64,000 bases of DNA from assembly GCF_036026595.1 (NCBI RefSeq), contig NZ_JARZFX010000004.1, forward strand, positions 248,001 to 312,000. Direction: 5' to 3'. The notes under the pieces are model-generated. The model did no database searches, was not told the DNA's origin, and worked only from the letters and a program-made list of their open reading frames with translations. This DNA comes from Virgibacillus_P tibetensis (lineage in GTDB: Bacteria > Bacillota > Bacilli > Bacillales > Amphibacillaceae). This document shows, piece by piece, positions 54,263-63,314 of the stretch (its first letter is position 1; every line of letters begins with the position of its first letter). A program made the position numbers and the translations under genes.

Positions 54263-54781
54263 GTGTTTGTAAATTTCATTCGCAATAATAAAATAGTAGC
54301 TGGGGTATTAGCTTTTCTTAGAATTTATATTGGTTATCAATGGATGACCGCAGGATTTGGTAAGATAACTAGTGGTGGGTTTGAGGCAAGTGGTTTCATC
54401 CAAGGAGCAATTGCCGGAGCAGGTGGAGATCATCCAGCAGTTCAAGGCTGGTGGGCAACTTTTCTCGAAGCAGTAGCATTACCTAATGCTGAATTGTTTA
54501 CGATCTTAGTTATGTGGGGCGAATTGTTAGTAGGAATAGCACTTATCCTAGGTATTTTCACTAATTTTGCAGCACTAATGGGTATTACAATGAACTTCGC
54601 ATTTCTATTCAGTGGTACTGTTAGCACAAACGCTCAAATGGTAATAATCACAGTTATCTTAATGGTAGCAGGATATAACGCAGGAAGATATGGACTGGAC
54701 AGATGGGTGATCCCTTTCTTAAAAGATCACACACCAATTCAAAAGCTTAAAAAACAGAAAAAAGAAGTAATAATCGCATAG
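54263..54781 (+). CDS. DoxX-family membrane protein
   Basis: 172 residues from GTG 54263, nine bases after AAAGGAG; ATG 54254 is too close to that site. Four membrane helices; the motifs FLRIYIGYQWMTAGFGKI, VMWGELLVGIALILGIFTNFAALMGITMNF and AGYNAGRYGLDRWV are typical of the Bacillus DoxX branch. Family members act in thiol or quinone redox balance at the membrane; the exact role is unknown. Single-gene unit with its own terminator. Confidence 0.88.
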   Translation: MFVNFIRNNKIVAGVLAFLRIYIGYQWMTAGFGKITSGGFEASGFIQGAIAGAGGDHPAVQGWWATFLEAVALPNAELFTILVMWGELLVGIALILGIFTNFAALMGITMNFAFLFSGTVSTNAQMVIITVILMVAGYNAGRYGLDRWVIPFLKDHTPIQKLKKQKKEVIIA

Positions 54782-54784
54782 GAA

Positions 54785-54820
54785 AGAAGAGTTGGCCTAA
54801 AGGTCAGCTCTTCTTTTATC
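54785..54820 (+). terminator. Terminator of the DoxX gene
   Basis: GAAGAGTTGGCCT pairs with AGGTCAGCTCTTC (one mismatch) around AA, followed by TTTTATCTT. Confidence 0.88.
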
Positions 54821-54930
54821 TTATTGTATAAGAACTAAGACAAAGGGACGATATTAGTCATTATAGGTTTAAACTTCCTCGATTGTGTGAAAATTAAGTA
54901 GTAACAATCTTGAAGGGAGCTATAAACGGG

Positions 54931-55539
54931 ATGAAACAATGGGTATATTACCTGCTTATCATTTCATTGATTACTGTTCTGGCAGCATGTGGAACCGATG
55001 AACAGGAGAACCAGGACGGATTAGAAGAGCAAGAACCAGACACAGCAGAAGATATGGAAGAAGATGACAATGCGAACGCTACGGAGGAAGAGGAGGTTCT
55101 CGTTTCTTTGATTGACACGGAGGGAAATATGGTAGCAACAGCTACATTGGTAGAAGAGGATTCAGGAGTAACGATTAATCTGGAAGGTGAGAACTTACCT
55201 CCAGGAACACATGGATTTCATATACATGAAGAGGGAGCCTGCGAAGAGCCTGACTTTGAATCTGCAGGTGGACACTATAACCCAACAGATGCAAATCATG
55301 GTTTTGATGATCCGGATGGACCTCATGCAGGTGATTTGCCGAATATTGAAGTATCAGAAGACGGAACAGTAACAGAAGAAGTAAAGGCTGATATGGTCAC
55401 ATTAGTGAAAGATGAGGATAACTCATTGTATAAAGATGGGGGTACAGCATTGGTAATTCACTCAGAGGCAGATGATTACAGCTCACAGCCTGCAGGTGAA
55501 GCCGGAGAACGTATTGCGTGCGGAGTAATTAGTGAATAA
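54931..55539 (+). CDS. sodC: Cu/Zn superoxide dismutase lipoprotein
   Basis: 202 residues from ATG 54931 behind AAGGGAG. Signal peptide with lipobox VLAAC, then a very acidic linker (residues ~21-55, rich in Glu/Asp) and the SOD beta-barrel. Metal-site motifs are GFHIHEEGAC, SAGGHYNP, ANHGFDDPDGPHAGDLPNI and VIHSEADDY, so all copper and zinc ligand positions look filled. It would remove superoxide outside the membrane. From memory the Bacillus subtilis homologue YojM lacks copper ligands, so this one is more likely active. Confidence 0.93.
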   Translation: MKQWVYYLLIISLITVLAACGTDEQENQDGLEEQEPDTAEDMEEDDNANATEEEEVLVSLIDTEGNMVATATLVEEDSGVTINLEGENLPPGTHGFHIHEEGACEEPDFESAGGHYNPTDANHGFDDPDGPHAGDLPNIEVSEDGTVTEEVKADMVTLVKDEDNSLYKDGGTALVIHSEADDYSSQPAGEAGERIACGVISE

Positions 55540-55611
55540 CTTCAGTTAAAAAGTTCAGAGTAATTTATAATGGGATTACTTCAAGGGTGCTACTAATTAA
55601 ATAACATATCC

Positions 55612-55655
55612 ATACACACGTAATTTCACGTTGAAATTAGCGTGTGTATTTTTTT
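55612..55655 (+). terminator. Terminator of sodC
   Basis: ATACACACG-TAATTTCA pairs with TGAAATTA-(G)-CGTGTGTAT around CGT, 17 pairs with one bulge, followed by six T residues. Confidence 0.9.
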
Positions 55656-55717
55656 AAAGCTTTTTTAATGGATAGGAAAGTATAAAATTTTGGCTGCAAT
55701 TAATTCTTACAATTAAA

Positions 55718-55760
55718 CAGCCACGTCCAGCGCAAGCGCCCATCACCTAGTGCCCTTCCG
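55718..55760. repeat. Fragment of the GCTGGACGTRGCT repeat, reverse orientation
   Basis: AGCCACGTCCAGC-N4-GCGCCC corresponds in reverse to 18044-18072. It lies in the 568-base gap between sodC and the MFS gene, which otherwise holds the sodC terminator, a second hairpin (55848-55881) and another inverted repeat near 56007-56025 (GTATAGG/CCTATAC). Confidence 0.4.
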
Positions 55761-55847
55761 GACTCTTCTTAATCTAACTCAACATAAACCAATTCGTTAC
55801 AGATGAGGGAGGTCGACTAAAATCGGGCTTGTGCTCAGGCGTCGACA

Positions 55848-55881
55848 TACCCCTATGTAGGGGCATGTTTTCTTTTTTAAT
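55848..55881 (+). terminator. Terminator-like hairpin without a nearby gene
   Basis: CATACCCCTA and TAGGGGCATG pair around TG and are followed by TTTTCTTTTTT. No gene ends within 300 bases upstream, so it may close a small untranslated transcript or be a leftover. Confidence 0.55.
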
Positions 55882-56107
55882 AGAAGACTGCAGGTGTATT
55901 TGATAGGATACATTCATTTTATTATTGCTGTTCGAACCACGATGAAGCAATTCAAACTAATTACTAATATCACTAGTTATTTCAGGGACGGGAGCTAACC
56001 CTTTGTATAGGGGATGATACCTATACAGCATAAAGCGAAAAGCCCATTTCATTTCAATTATAACTGCTGTATAATGTATTTCGACTCACGAAGGAAGGAA
56101 GTTTTAT

Positions 56108-57301
56108 ATGAGGTCGCATACAAAAACACAGGCGGCACAGGTTAGCGGCAAAATTTGGACACGTGATTTTGTGTTAATTTGTCTTGCTAATTTTTTTATA
56201 TTTCTTGGATTTCAAATGACTCTGCCAACCCTACCGTTATTCGTCAAGGAGTTGGGAGGAAGTGATCAGTTAATTGGAGTTATCGTTGGTATCTTTACCT
56301 TTTCTGCATTATTGTTTCGTCCATATGCGGGACATGCTTTAGAGTCAAAGGGCAGACGATTTGTTTATATGTTCGGGCTTGCAGTCTTTGTGTTTTCAGT
56401 AGGATCCTTTGGTTTCGTTACAAGTATTGCCTTTTTAGTAATCATGAGAATTGTTCAGGGAATTGGCTGGGGATTTTCTACGACAGCAACCGGAACCATT
56501 GCTACAGATCTTATTCCCCCGAAGCGCCGTGGGGAAGGAATGGGTTATTTTGGTCTGTCAGGGAATATTGCCTTGGCAATCGGACCAGCGCTTGGCTTAA
56601 CACTTGTCGGTGTTATTTCTTTTTCGCAATTATTTTTAATTTGCGCTTCATTAGGTCTTGTGGCGTTTCTGCTATCTTCTAAAATACGATATAAACAAGT
56701 AGAAAAAATGACGGACAAAACAACAACAGTCAAGTTTGATATTTTTGAAAAAAGTGCGATAGAGCCATCGATATTGTTGTTTTTCGTCACCGTTACCTTT
56801 GGTGGAATAGCGACATTTCTTCCACTGTATGCAGAAGAACAGAATATACTTGGGATCGAATCGTACTTCCTGGTTTTTGCGGTATTTCTTATGGTATCTC
56901 GAACTTTTGCAGGGAAGATATATGATAAAAAAGGACACTTATATGTATTCTTACCAGGAACCATTCTTATTTTCATTGCTATGCTCTTATTATCCTGGCT
57001 GCCAAACACGATGGTAATGTTAATTGCTGCAGGGATGTATGGTCTTGGATTCGGAAGTGTTCAGCCAGCACTGCAGGCCTGGGCTGTTGATAAAGCGCCT
57101 GGTAATCGAAAGGGAATGGCAAACGCAACGTTTTTCTCATTCTTTGATCTGGGCGTTGGTATTGGTGCAATTGGCTTTGGGCAACTTGCATATATCTTTA
57201 ATTACGCAATAATTTATATAACGTCTGCAGGTTCCGTAATGCTTTCGATTATTTTTTATATCTATTTAGTACTAAAAGCAAGTAAGGAAAATAAAACATA
57301 G
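56108..57301 (+). CDS. MFS transporter (YwoG-like drug exporter family)
   Basis: 397 residues, 12 membrane helices. Motif A-like loops are RPYAGHALESKGRRFVY (residues ~75-91) and AGKIYDKKGHLYVF; motif C-like GLSGNIALAIGPALG lies in helix 5. The sequence resembles Bacillus YwoG and YfmO-type exporters, which expel drugs or sugars by proton exchange; the substrate is unknown. GGAAGGAAGG precedes ATG 56108. It stands alone. Confidence 0.88.
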   Translation: MRSHTKTQAAQVSGKIWTRDFVLICLANFFIFLGFQMTLPTLPLFVKELGGSDQLIGVIVGIFTFSALLFRPYAGHALESKGRRFVYMFGLAVFVFSVGSFGFVTSIAFLVIMRIVQGIGWGFSTTATGTIATDLIPPKRRGEGMGYFGLSGNIALAIGPALGLTLVGVISFSQLFLICASLGLVAFLLSSKIRYKQVEKMTDKTTTVKFDIFEKSAIEPSILLFFVTVTFGGIATFLPLYAEEQNILGIESYFLVFAVFLMVSRTFAGKIYDKKGHLYVFLPGTILIFIAMLLLSWLPNTMVMLIAAGMYGLGFGSVQPALQAWAVDKAPGNRKGMANATFFSFFDLGVGIGAIGFGQLAYIFNYAIIYITSAGSVMLSIIFYIYLVLKASKENKT

Positions 57302-58285
57302 CCCATAGAAAGTCATATAGCTTTATATATTTCGATGAGATTGACCAATCGGCAGATGATTCAGAATAGAATGGCCACCTTTGCTTGCTAAGTAGTTGCT
57401 GTTTTTACAAATCAGTAATCTACGACGTTTCCCCTCTGTGCATTTCTGCTGCTTCCCGTTGATTTGATTGAATTTCCTCTTGGGTGGAGCTTGAGCACCC
57501 TTACTTGCAAAGGTAAGTGTGACTTCTTCTACTAACACTTCGCGGTATGCTTCCCCGGCCCAATCGAACAAAGAAGATTACTCAGATAGTACCCTCGGCT
57601 CACTGCGGGGTCTCGTGTGTCTTCCCTGTTCAATGCAGTACAGGGAAAGCTACAGTAGTACATCGCACGAAGGGTCTTCGTGTATTTCTTGCGCTAGTAT
57701 TGAGAGATGATAAAATATTTATCTACTACTACATTAAATGATTTCTGCTTTTACGATTGTTAACTTTTGATGCGGCAGCCGACTCATGCTTAGAAAAGCA
57801 ACAGCTGGAGATCCCACAGGGTATGCACGGTACTGTTTTTTTGTTATTTTGCTATACGATGTTTACGTTTTCTACATGCGATTTAGGTGGATTCATAATA
57901 CTCCTCCATAAGTTGTGCATTTGAAGTATAAACAGATGGAATGAATAATAGCATGTATATTCCCCCTTTCAAGAAGCTTGCAGTTTGTAAGGGGAAGGGA
58001 CATTGAAGTAATAATTTCTTTGCAAAGAAACTACGTATAATATATTGCTAGAAACCCAATCCTAATAAAGTAAAACCTGATGCAGGAAAATAGAATGCAT
58101 TTAAGGTTTGACCCATTATGATTCGAAGACAGATACTTTTACTTGAAGTTATGTTATAGCGTCATTAATGCTTTATAGAAAATTTTACTTTGGTTTAATC
58201 TTCGTAAAGCATCTATAGTTTAAAAAATCATGTATCTCGTTTACAATAGATATAACGAGAATTAAGAAGGTAGGTTACTAGTATT
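57302..58285. other. Long intergenic region with decayed repeats
   Basis: Nearly 1 kb without a credible gene. 57320-57730 has higher GC and several accidental open frames on both strands; TTCCCTGT...ACAGGGAA (57622-57647) is a small inverted repeat. GACTCATGC-N3-GAAAAGCAACAGCT near 57780-57805 repeats 25834-25859. The final 200 bases are AT-rich and should contain the promoter of the helicase gene. No transposase could be recognised. Confidence 0.6.
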
Positions 58286-61200
58286 TTGAAAAGTATCGGT
58301 GATATTAACATCCAAAAACTATTTCCCTCCATTATCTATAAGCGTGGGTTAGAATACTATAAACGTGATAAAGTTAGTGATCTTTTATACGATATAAACT
58401 ACCAGGTGTGGACTGCAACTGTACACGGAACGGAAAATTACTTTGTTGAAATAAATATGAAAGAATTTGCAGAGGGATCCATAGATACTTATTGTGATTG
58501 TCCTGCATTCGATACATTTGGCTCCTGCAAGCATATTGCTGCAACATTAATAAGTGTAGCGCATAAAGAATCAAACAAAGCACCTGCTGCAGCTAATTAT
58601 GATTATAAAACAACAAATCGGTTTATTACTGCAATAAGCAATATCCACCAACCCGATAAGGGTAACGAAGTTCTGCCGGAAAAGTTACCTATGTATGTGG
58701 AGTATTACTGCAAGTGGTCATATGATAAAAATTTATTGATTGAACTGAAGACTGGTGAAAAAAGATGTTTTGTGGTTAAAGATGCCAAGGACTTTCTTAA
58801 AAATGTGCTTCATGGCAATGAGCACTATTTTACTAAAACATTCACCTACAACCCGGAGACACATTATTTTCTGCAACAGGATTTGGAAGTTTTTGAGATG
58901 CTCTACGCTGTTCTTAAAAATGAACAAATCTACAGTGGGTACACATACTATCATTATCAGGGGAATGTAAATGATAAACGTTCCATTGTTATCCCAGCGT
59001 TAATTGTCCGTGAGCTTTTTGAAAAAATTACGCAAAGGGACTTTACTGTAGAGGCAGGAAACAAAAGCTATCATCATATTAGTATCGAAAAAGAGAAGCT
59101 GCCGTTTAACTTTTCTATCACTAAAAATGAAGCAGATGATCTGGTTCTGACAATGGATGATATTGCAGGTGGGACGTACTTCAAAGCATATGAGATGTTA
59201 TTTTCCAATGGGGTTTTTTATTTTCCGACAAAGGAACAGATTCCTGTTCTGGAGCAAATTAGTCAATTTGGTATGGAGGATCTACAGCTGCCAATTACAA
59301 AAAAACAGGCAGATACTTTTTTATCAGAGGTGTTACCATCATTGAAACGAGTTGGCGAGGTAGAAATTTCTGAGAAGGTTTCTGCTGAAATTATTCAAGT
59401 AGCACTTCGGGCAAAATTGTATCTTGAAGTCAAAGCTGACTGGATTGTCGGTAAATTAGAATACCATTATGGGGATCAGTTGATAGATCCATTTAGTGGG
59501 CGTGAGCAGAATGATGTTATTATTATTCGTGATGTGGAAAAGGAACAGCATATTATGCGGCTTATCGAGCATGCTGACTTCAAGTATAATGGCAGGGAAC
59601 TCTATATTGAAGCCGATGAGGATGATGAGATATACGAGTTTCTATATAACGTACTTCCCTTGTTGGATGAGCAGGTAGAGTTATTCTTAACCTCAGAAAT
59701 CCGCAACTTTATCGTTGAGAACGAACCTATGCCAAGCACGAGTGTGCGACTTGAGTCATCATCCAACCTGCTTGATATAGGCTTTAATATACAGGGAGTT
59801 AACGAGACAGAAATTAACCAAATATTAAATGCTGTTATTGAGAGAAAACGGTATTACCGTATGCAAAGCGGGGCACTGCTTTCGCTTGAAGGTGAAGAGT
59901 TTACTTCTATGAAACAATTTTTCAATGACATGGATATCAGTAAGAAAGATTTACAGGATGGAAGTGTTCAAGTACCGGTTTACCGTGGTGCACAAATTGA
60001 CGAACTCATTGATACAAACAAGAATTACGATCCATCCTTCCGGAAGCTATTAAATCAATTGAAATCACCGGAGGAGCAGGTTTACCCACTACCAGAAAAT
60101 TTGAAAGCGACATTGCGAAATTATCAGCTTACAGGATTTCAATGGTTTAAATCATTAAGTAATTACCACCTTGGTGGTATATTAGCTGATGATATGGGAT
60201 TGGGTAAGACGCTGCAGAGTATTGCGTACATTGCATCAGAACCAAGTGACAATCCGCATTTAATCGTTGCACCGTCCTCTGTTGTTTACAACTGGAAGAA
60301 TGAATGTGAAAAGTTTATGCCAGAATTGAAAGTAGCAATTCTGACAGGTACCCCACTTGAGAGGCAACAGAAAATTGGGGAATTAAAAGATATGGACGTC
60401 TGGATTACCTCCTATGCTACGCTTAGACAGGATATCGAGCTATATCGCGAATTAACATTTCAAACGCTCATATTGGACGAAGCGCAATATATAAAAAATT
60501 ATGCAACAAAAACATCGAAGGCCATGCGTGAGATTAAGGCGAGTAGAAGATTTGCATTAAGTGGCACTCCAATTGAAAATTCAATTGATGAGCTTTGGGC
60601 AATTTTTCAAGTTATTTTACCAGGGCTTATGCCCAGTCAGCGTGAATTTAAAAAGCTGTCCCATGAAAAAATTGCAATGCTTACTAGACCATTTATCTTG
60701 CGTCGCCTGAAAAAGGATGTACTGAAAGAGTTACCGGATAAGATTGAGTCGGTTCACGTTTCTGAATTAACAAAGGAACAAAAGGATCTTTATGTTGGTT
60801 ATCACCGCCAATTGCAGCAGGAAGCCTCACAATCAATGAAAGAGAGTGGTTTTAATCAAAACCGGATGAAAATATTAGCCGGATTAACCCGTCTGCGGCA
60901 AATTTGTTGCCATCCCTCTTTGTTCATAGAAAACTATGAGGGGAAATCAGGTAAGCTCGAGCAATTGATGGATACGGTACGAAGTGCAATTGGGAATGGC
61001 AAACGCATGTTGATATTCTCCCAATTTACAAGTATGCATGAAATTATTATAAATAAATTGGAACTAGATGGTATTGATTACTTTTATTTACATGGACAAA
61101 CGCACTCACAAGATCGTGTTAAGATGAGTGAACGTTTTAATGACGGCGAAAAAGACGTTTTCCTGATTTCCTTAAAGGCAGGAGGAACTGGCTTGAATCT

Positions 61201-61459
61201 GACAGGGGCAGATACAGTAATTCTGTATGATCTATGGTGGAATCCAGCAGTTGAAGATCAGGCGACAGGAAGAGCGCATCGTTTTGGACAAAAAAATGTT
61301 GTGCAAGTTATTCGTCTCATAACTGAAGGAACAATTGAAGAAAAAATCTTTGATTTACAACAGAAAAAACGCGAACTTATTGACCAGGTTATTCAACCGG
61401 GTGAGAAGATGCTATCGACCTTAAGCGAAGACGATGTTCGGGAATTGCTGAATATATAG
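58286..61459 (+). CDS. SWIM zinc-finger SNF2-family helicase
   Basis: 1057 residues from TTG 58286. An N-terminal SWIM zinc finger (C70, C72, C81, H83 in TYCDCPAF...GSCKHIA) is followed by a long bacterial SNF2-associated region and the SNF2 ATPase core: Walker A DDMGLGKTLQS near 635, Walker B LDEAQYIKN near 731, SGTPIENS near 759, and the C-terminal motifs FSQFTSMHEI, LKAGGTGLNLTGAD and RAHRFGQKNVVQV. It resembles Bacillus YwqA and RapA-like remodelers that move on DNA or recycle RNA polymerase. Strong terminator follows. Confidence 0.93.
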   Translation: MKSIGDINIQKLFPSIIYKRGLEYYKRDKVSDLLYDINYQVWTATVHGTENYFVEINMKEFAEGSIDTYCDCPAFDTFGSCKHIAATLISVAHKESNKAPAAANYDYKTTNRFITAISNIHQPDKGNEVLPEKLPMYVEYYCKWSYDKNLLIELKTGEKRCFVVKDAKDFLKNVLHGNEHYFTKTFTYNPETHYFLQQDLEVFEMLYAVLKNEQIYSGYTYYHYQGNVNDKRSIVIPALIVRELFEKITQRDFTVEAGNKSYHHISIEKEKLPFNFSITKNEADDLVLTMDDIAGGTYFKAYEMLFSNGVFYFPTKEQIPVLEQISQFGMEDLQLPITKKQADTFLSEVLPSLKRVGEVEISEKVSAEIIQVALRAKLYLEVKADWIVGKLEYHYGDQLIDPFSGREQNDVIIIRDVEKEQHIMRLIEHADFKYNGRELYIEADEDDEIYEFLYNVLPLLDEQVELFLTSEIRNFIVENEPMPSTSVRLESSSNLLDIGFNIQGVNETEINQILNAVIERKRYYRMQSGALLSLEGEEFTSMKQFFNDMDISKKDLQDGSVQVPVYRGAQIDELIDTNKNYDPSFRKLLNQLKSPEEQVYPLPENLKATLRNYQLTGFQWFKSLSNYHLGGILADDMGLGKTLQSIAYIASEPSDNPHLIVAPSSVVYNWKNECEKFMPELKVAILTGTPLERQQKIGELKDMDVWITSYATLRQDIELYRELTFQTLILDEAQYIKNYATKTSKAMREIKASRRFALSGTPIENSIDELWAIFQVILPGLMPSQREFKKLSHEKIAMLTRPFILRRLKKDVLKELPDKIESVHVSELTKEQKDLYVGYHRQLQQEASQSMKESGFNQNRMKILAGLTRLRQICCHPSLFIENYEGKSGKLEQLMDTVRSAIGNGKRMLIFSQFTSMHEIIINKLELDGIDYFYLHGQTHSQDRVKMSERFNDGEKDVFLISLKAGGTGLNLTGADTVILYDLWWNPAVEDQATGRAHRFGQKNVVQVIRLITEGTIEEKIFDLQQKKRELIDQVIQPGEKMLSTLSEDDVRELLNI

Positions 61460-61460
61460 G

Positions 61461-61490
61461 AAAAGAGACACACTCAGTTGTGTCTCTTTT
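61461..61490 (+). terminator. Terminator of the SNF2 helicase gene
   Basis: AAAAGAGACACA and TGTGTCTCTTTT form a near-perfect 12-bp stem around a six-base loop, directly after the stop codon. Confidence 0.92.
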
Positions 61491-61558
61491 GGTTTGTTTG
61501 GATGCTAAAAGGGTACTATAAAAGGAAAGAAAACTAAAAGGAAGGATGTTTTGATAGG

Positions 61559-61876
61559 ATGGAAAATATTCTGGCTTACTTTAAGTCCGAAAATGACGCT
61601 GAATCTGCACGCGCTAACCTGCAGCGATTACAAGTATCATCTATTATTGTTGATAAGCTTCCAGAAACTGAAGGACAACAAACCTTTGTGCCCTTATTTA
61701 CTGTGGGGTCAACGACCACTAGCACAGGTATAGTAGGAACAGTATCTAATAATGGTAACGAAGGTGACCATGGTAAGGAAATGACTTATTTAGTAGAAGG
61801 AAAGGTGAAGCCTGAGGATTATGAGGAAGCATTACAAATCCTGGCAGAAAGTAAAGGATATAAGAATAATGAATAA
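61559..61876 (+). CDS. Small conserved Bacillaceae protein
   Basis: 105 residues from ATG 61559, ten bases after AAGGAAGGA. The N-terminal half (ILAYFKSENDAESARANLQRL) and the end (VEGKVKPEDYEEALQIL) suggest two alpha-beta units of a ferredoxin-like fold, joined by a Gly/Thr/Asn-rich loop (residues ~50-72). General stress proteins of the GSP17M/YflT kind have a similar start, but the link is weak. No function proposed. Confidence 0.7.
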   Translation: MENILAYFKSENDAESARANLQRLQVSSIIVDKLPETEGQQTFVPLFTVGSTTTSTGIVGTVSNNGNEGDHGKEMTYLVEGKVKPEDYEEALQILAESKGYKNNE

Positions 61877-61907
61877 AATGACCGAGACATGAGGTCTGGG
61901 TCATTTT
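61875..61907. terminator. Bidirectional terminator
   Basis: AAAATGACC and GGTCATTTT form the stem between the convergent small protein and the regulator gene, with loop pairs GAGAC/GGTCT possibly extending it. Confidence 0.82.
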
Positions 61908-61925
61908 CCAATTGAAAGTATTTTG

Positions 61926-63218
61926 CTACTGATTTAAAGTAAACAGTTTTCGGGGTCGTCCTTTCACATAAGGTTTTTCTTCTCCAACTACTTTTATAAC
62001 GTCACCAGTTAACAGTTTACTTATGGTTCGTTCTGCGCTTCTTTTGGTTACCCGGTAGTAGATTGCAATATCGTTGGATGAGAAAGGCTCATTATTTCGT
62101 AAAGTAATAAAATCAATAAAATTGTAAGACAGTTCATTATTTAAGCGTGCTTTATGAATGAGCGCCTGATACAGGCGTGACGTATCAAAGTGTTTCTGTA
62201 CACCAAGGGGACCGATTATATCCTGTCTCTCATTTACTATATAACAGTTACTGTTATTTGTTTGTTTACATGTCTCTAATGCTAACTTGGCATTGTCCTC
62301 TGCTTGCTTGGCCGTTAATCCCAATCCGAAACCGATGTCAATAGGCGTTTGTAATGCTGCCTCTAAATCTTCAAGTAATGGAAAGTCCCTGTAATGATTT
62401 GTTATATGATCCAGAACCCCTCTTGTTCCGAATAAAACTATTTGACCATCAATGTTAGGCATAACGGATGCGTATGTCTTATGTCCGAATTTTAATAGGA
62501 TTTGATATAATCTTAGTAAGATTTCCTTAACAGCTAATTCGCCTTTTTCTTCCCTTATTTTATCTAAATATTTAATACGGATAAATCCTGCTACGATCTG
62601 AGCACTCTTACTTTGATTTAGATTGGATATTGTTTTAGCTTCATTAATGGCGCGTTCAATATTAAGTTGGGGAATAATCATACAATAGCAGGGGATTCCC
62701 AGTTCCTTAAGGCGTTCCTCAACGTCATTTATTGAGGTGAGCACATAATCAATCTTGCCTGTTTCCCATAACTTTTTATGATGGCTGATAATTTTTTCCA
62801 GGTTTATTGTTTCGTCGTCTCCGAAACTGTATGTATAAATTTCATTATCTACTATTTTCAACTCTTTAAAAACGGCAGTTACATTTTGATGATTATACAC
62901 ATCTACTGAGAAACGGTTTAATGACTGCATGCAGTGATTCCTTAGTCGGTATAGAGAAGTTAATATCATATATTCATCAAATTCCACCAGAACTGCAGGG
63001 AGACGTTTTTTATCTATTTTTTCTTTAGCATATAAGTAAGGGAGGGCGCCTGCGAATAAATAAATATCACACATGAAGGCTTTATCAATTAATGTATCAG
63101 CCTCACTAGCCTTTGTATAAGTAAAAGGAATAATTTCTATATCATCTTGTTCAACAAGGTAATCGTGTATTCGCTCTAATATTTCTTCTCTGCTGAATAC
63201 GGCTATTTTCACCTTCAT
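61926..63218 (-). CDS. Winged-helix regulator with degenerate nucleotide-cyclase-like middle domain
   Basis: 430 residues from ATG 63218, eight bases after AGGAG; GTG 63227 in frame is less likely. The N-terminal ~175 residues alternate strands and helices like a receptor or PrpR-N domain (KIAVFSREEILERIHDYL, DIYLFAGALPYLYAKEKI). Residues ~205-335 (AQIVAGFIRIKYLDKIREEKGELAVKEI, IDIGFGLGLTAKQAEDNAKLAL) resemble a GGDEF/GTP-cyclohydrolase-III-like fold without its active-site signature. The end (SNDIAIYYRVTKRSAERTISKLLTGDVIKVVG, YVKGRPRKLFTL) is a DNA-binding winged helix. It is divergent from nothing; the next gene upstream reads the same way. Target unknown. Confidence 0.72.
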   Translation of the reverse strand: MKVKIAVFSREEILERIHDYLVEQDDIEIIPFTYTKASEADTLIDKAFMCDIYLFAGALPYLYAKEKIDKKRLPAVLVEFDEYMILTSLYRLRNHCMQSLNRFSVDVYNHQNVTAVFKELKIVDNEIYTYSFGDDETINLEKIISHHKKLWETGKIDYVLTSINDVEERLKELGIPCYCMIIPQLNIERAINEAKTISNLNQSKSAQIVAGFIRIKYLDKIREEKGELAVKEILLRLYQILLKFGHKTYASVMPNIDGQIVLFGTRGVLDHITNHYRDFPLLEDLEAALQTPIDIGFGLGLTAKQAEDNAKLALETCKQTNNSNCYIVNERQDIIGPLGVQKHFDTSRLYQALIHKARLNNELSYNFIDFITLRNNEPFSSNDIAIYYRVTKRSAERTISKLLTGDVIKVVGEEKPYVKGRPRKLFTLNQ

Positions 63219-63314
63219 ATAGTACACTCCTATTATATAGTATGGTCATCGAAGCCATGCACGTACTGTTATTACTAGCCTGATCTTCTCTTTAACAGTC
63301 AATTGGCGCGACTT

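Noticed and set aside
56545..57009. 154-codon leftward frame inside the MFS gene
   Set aside because: Antisense to a complete 12-helix transporter and without a ribosome site or recognisable motif.
57323..57741. Small open frames on both strands as possible transposase remnants
   Set aside because: No DDE, HTH or other transposase motif could be recognised and the frames overlap on opposite strands.
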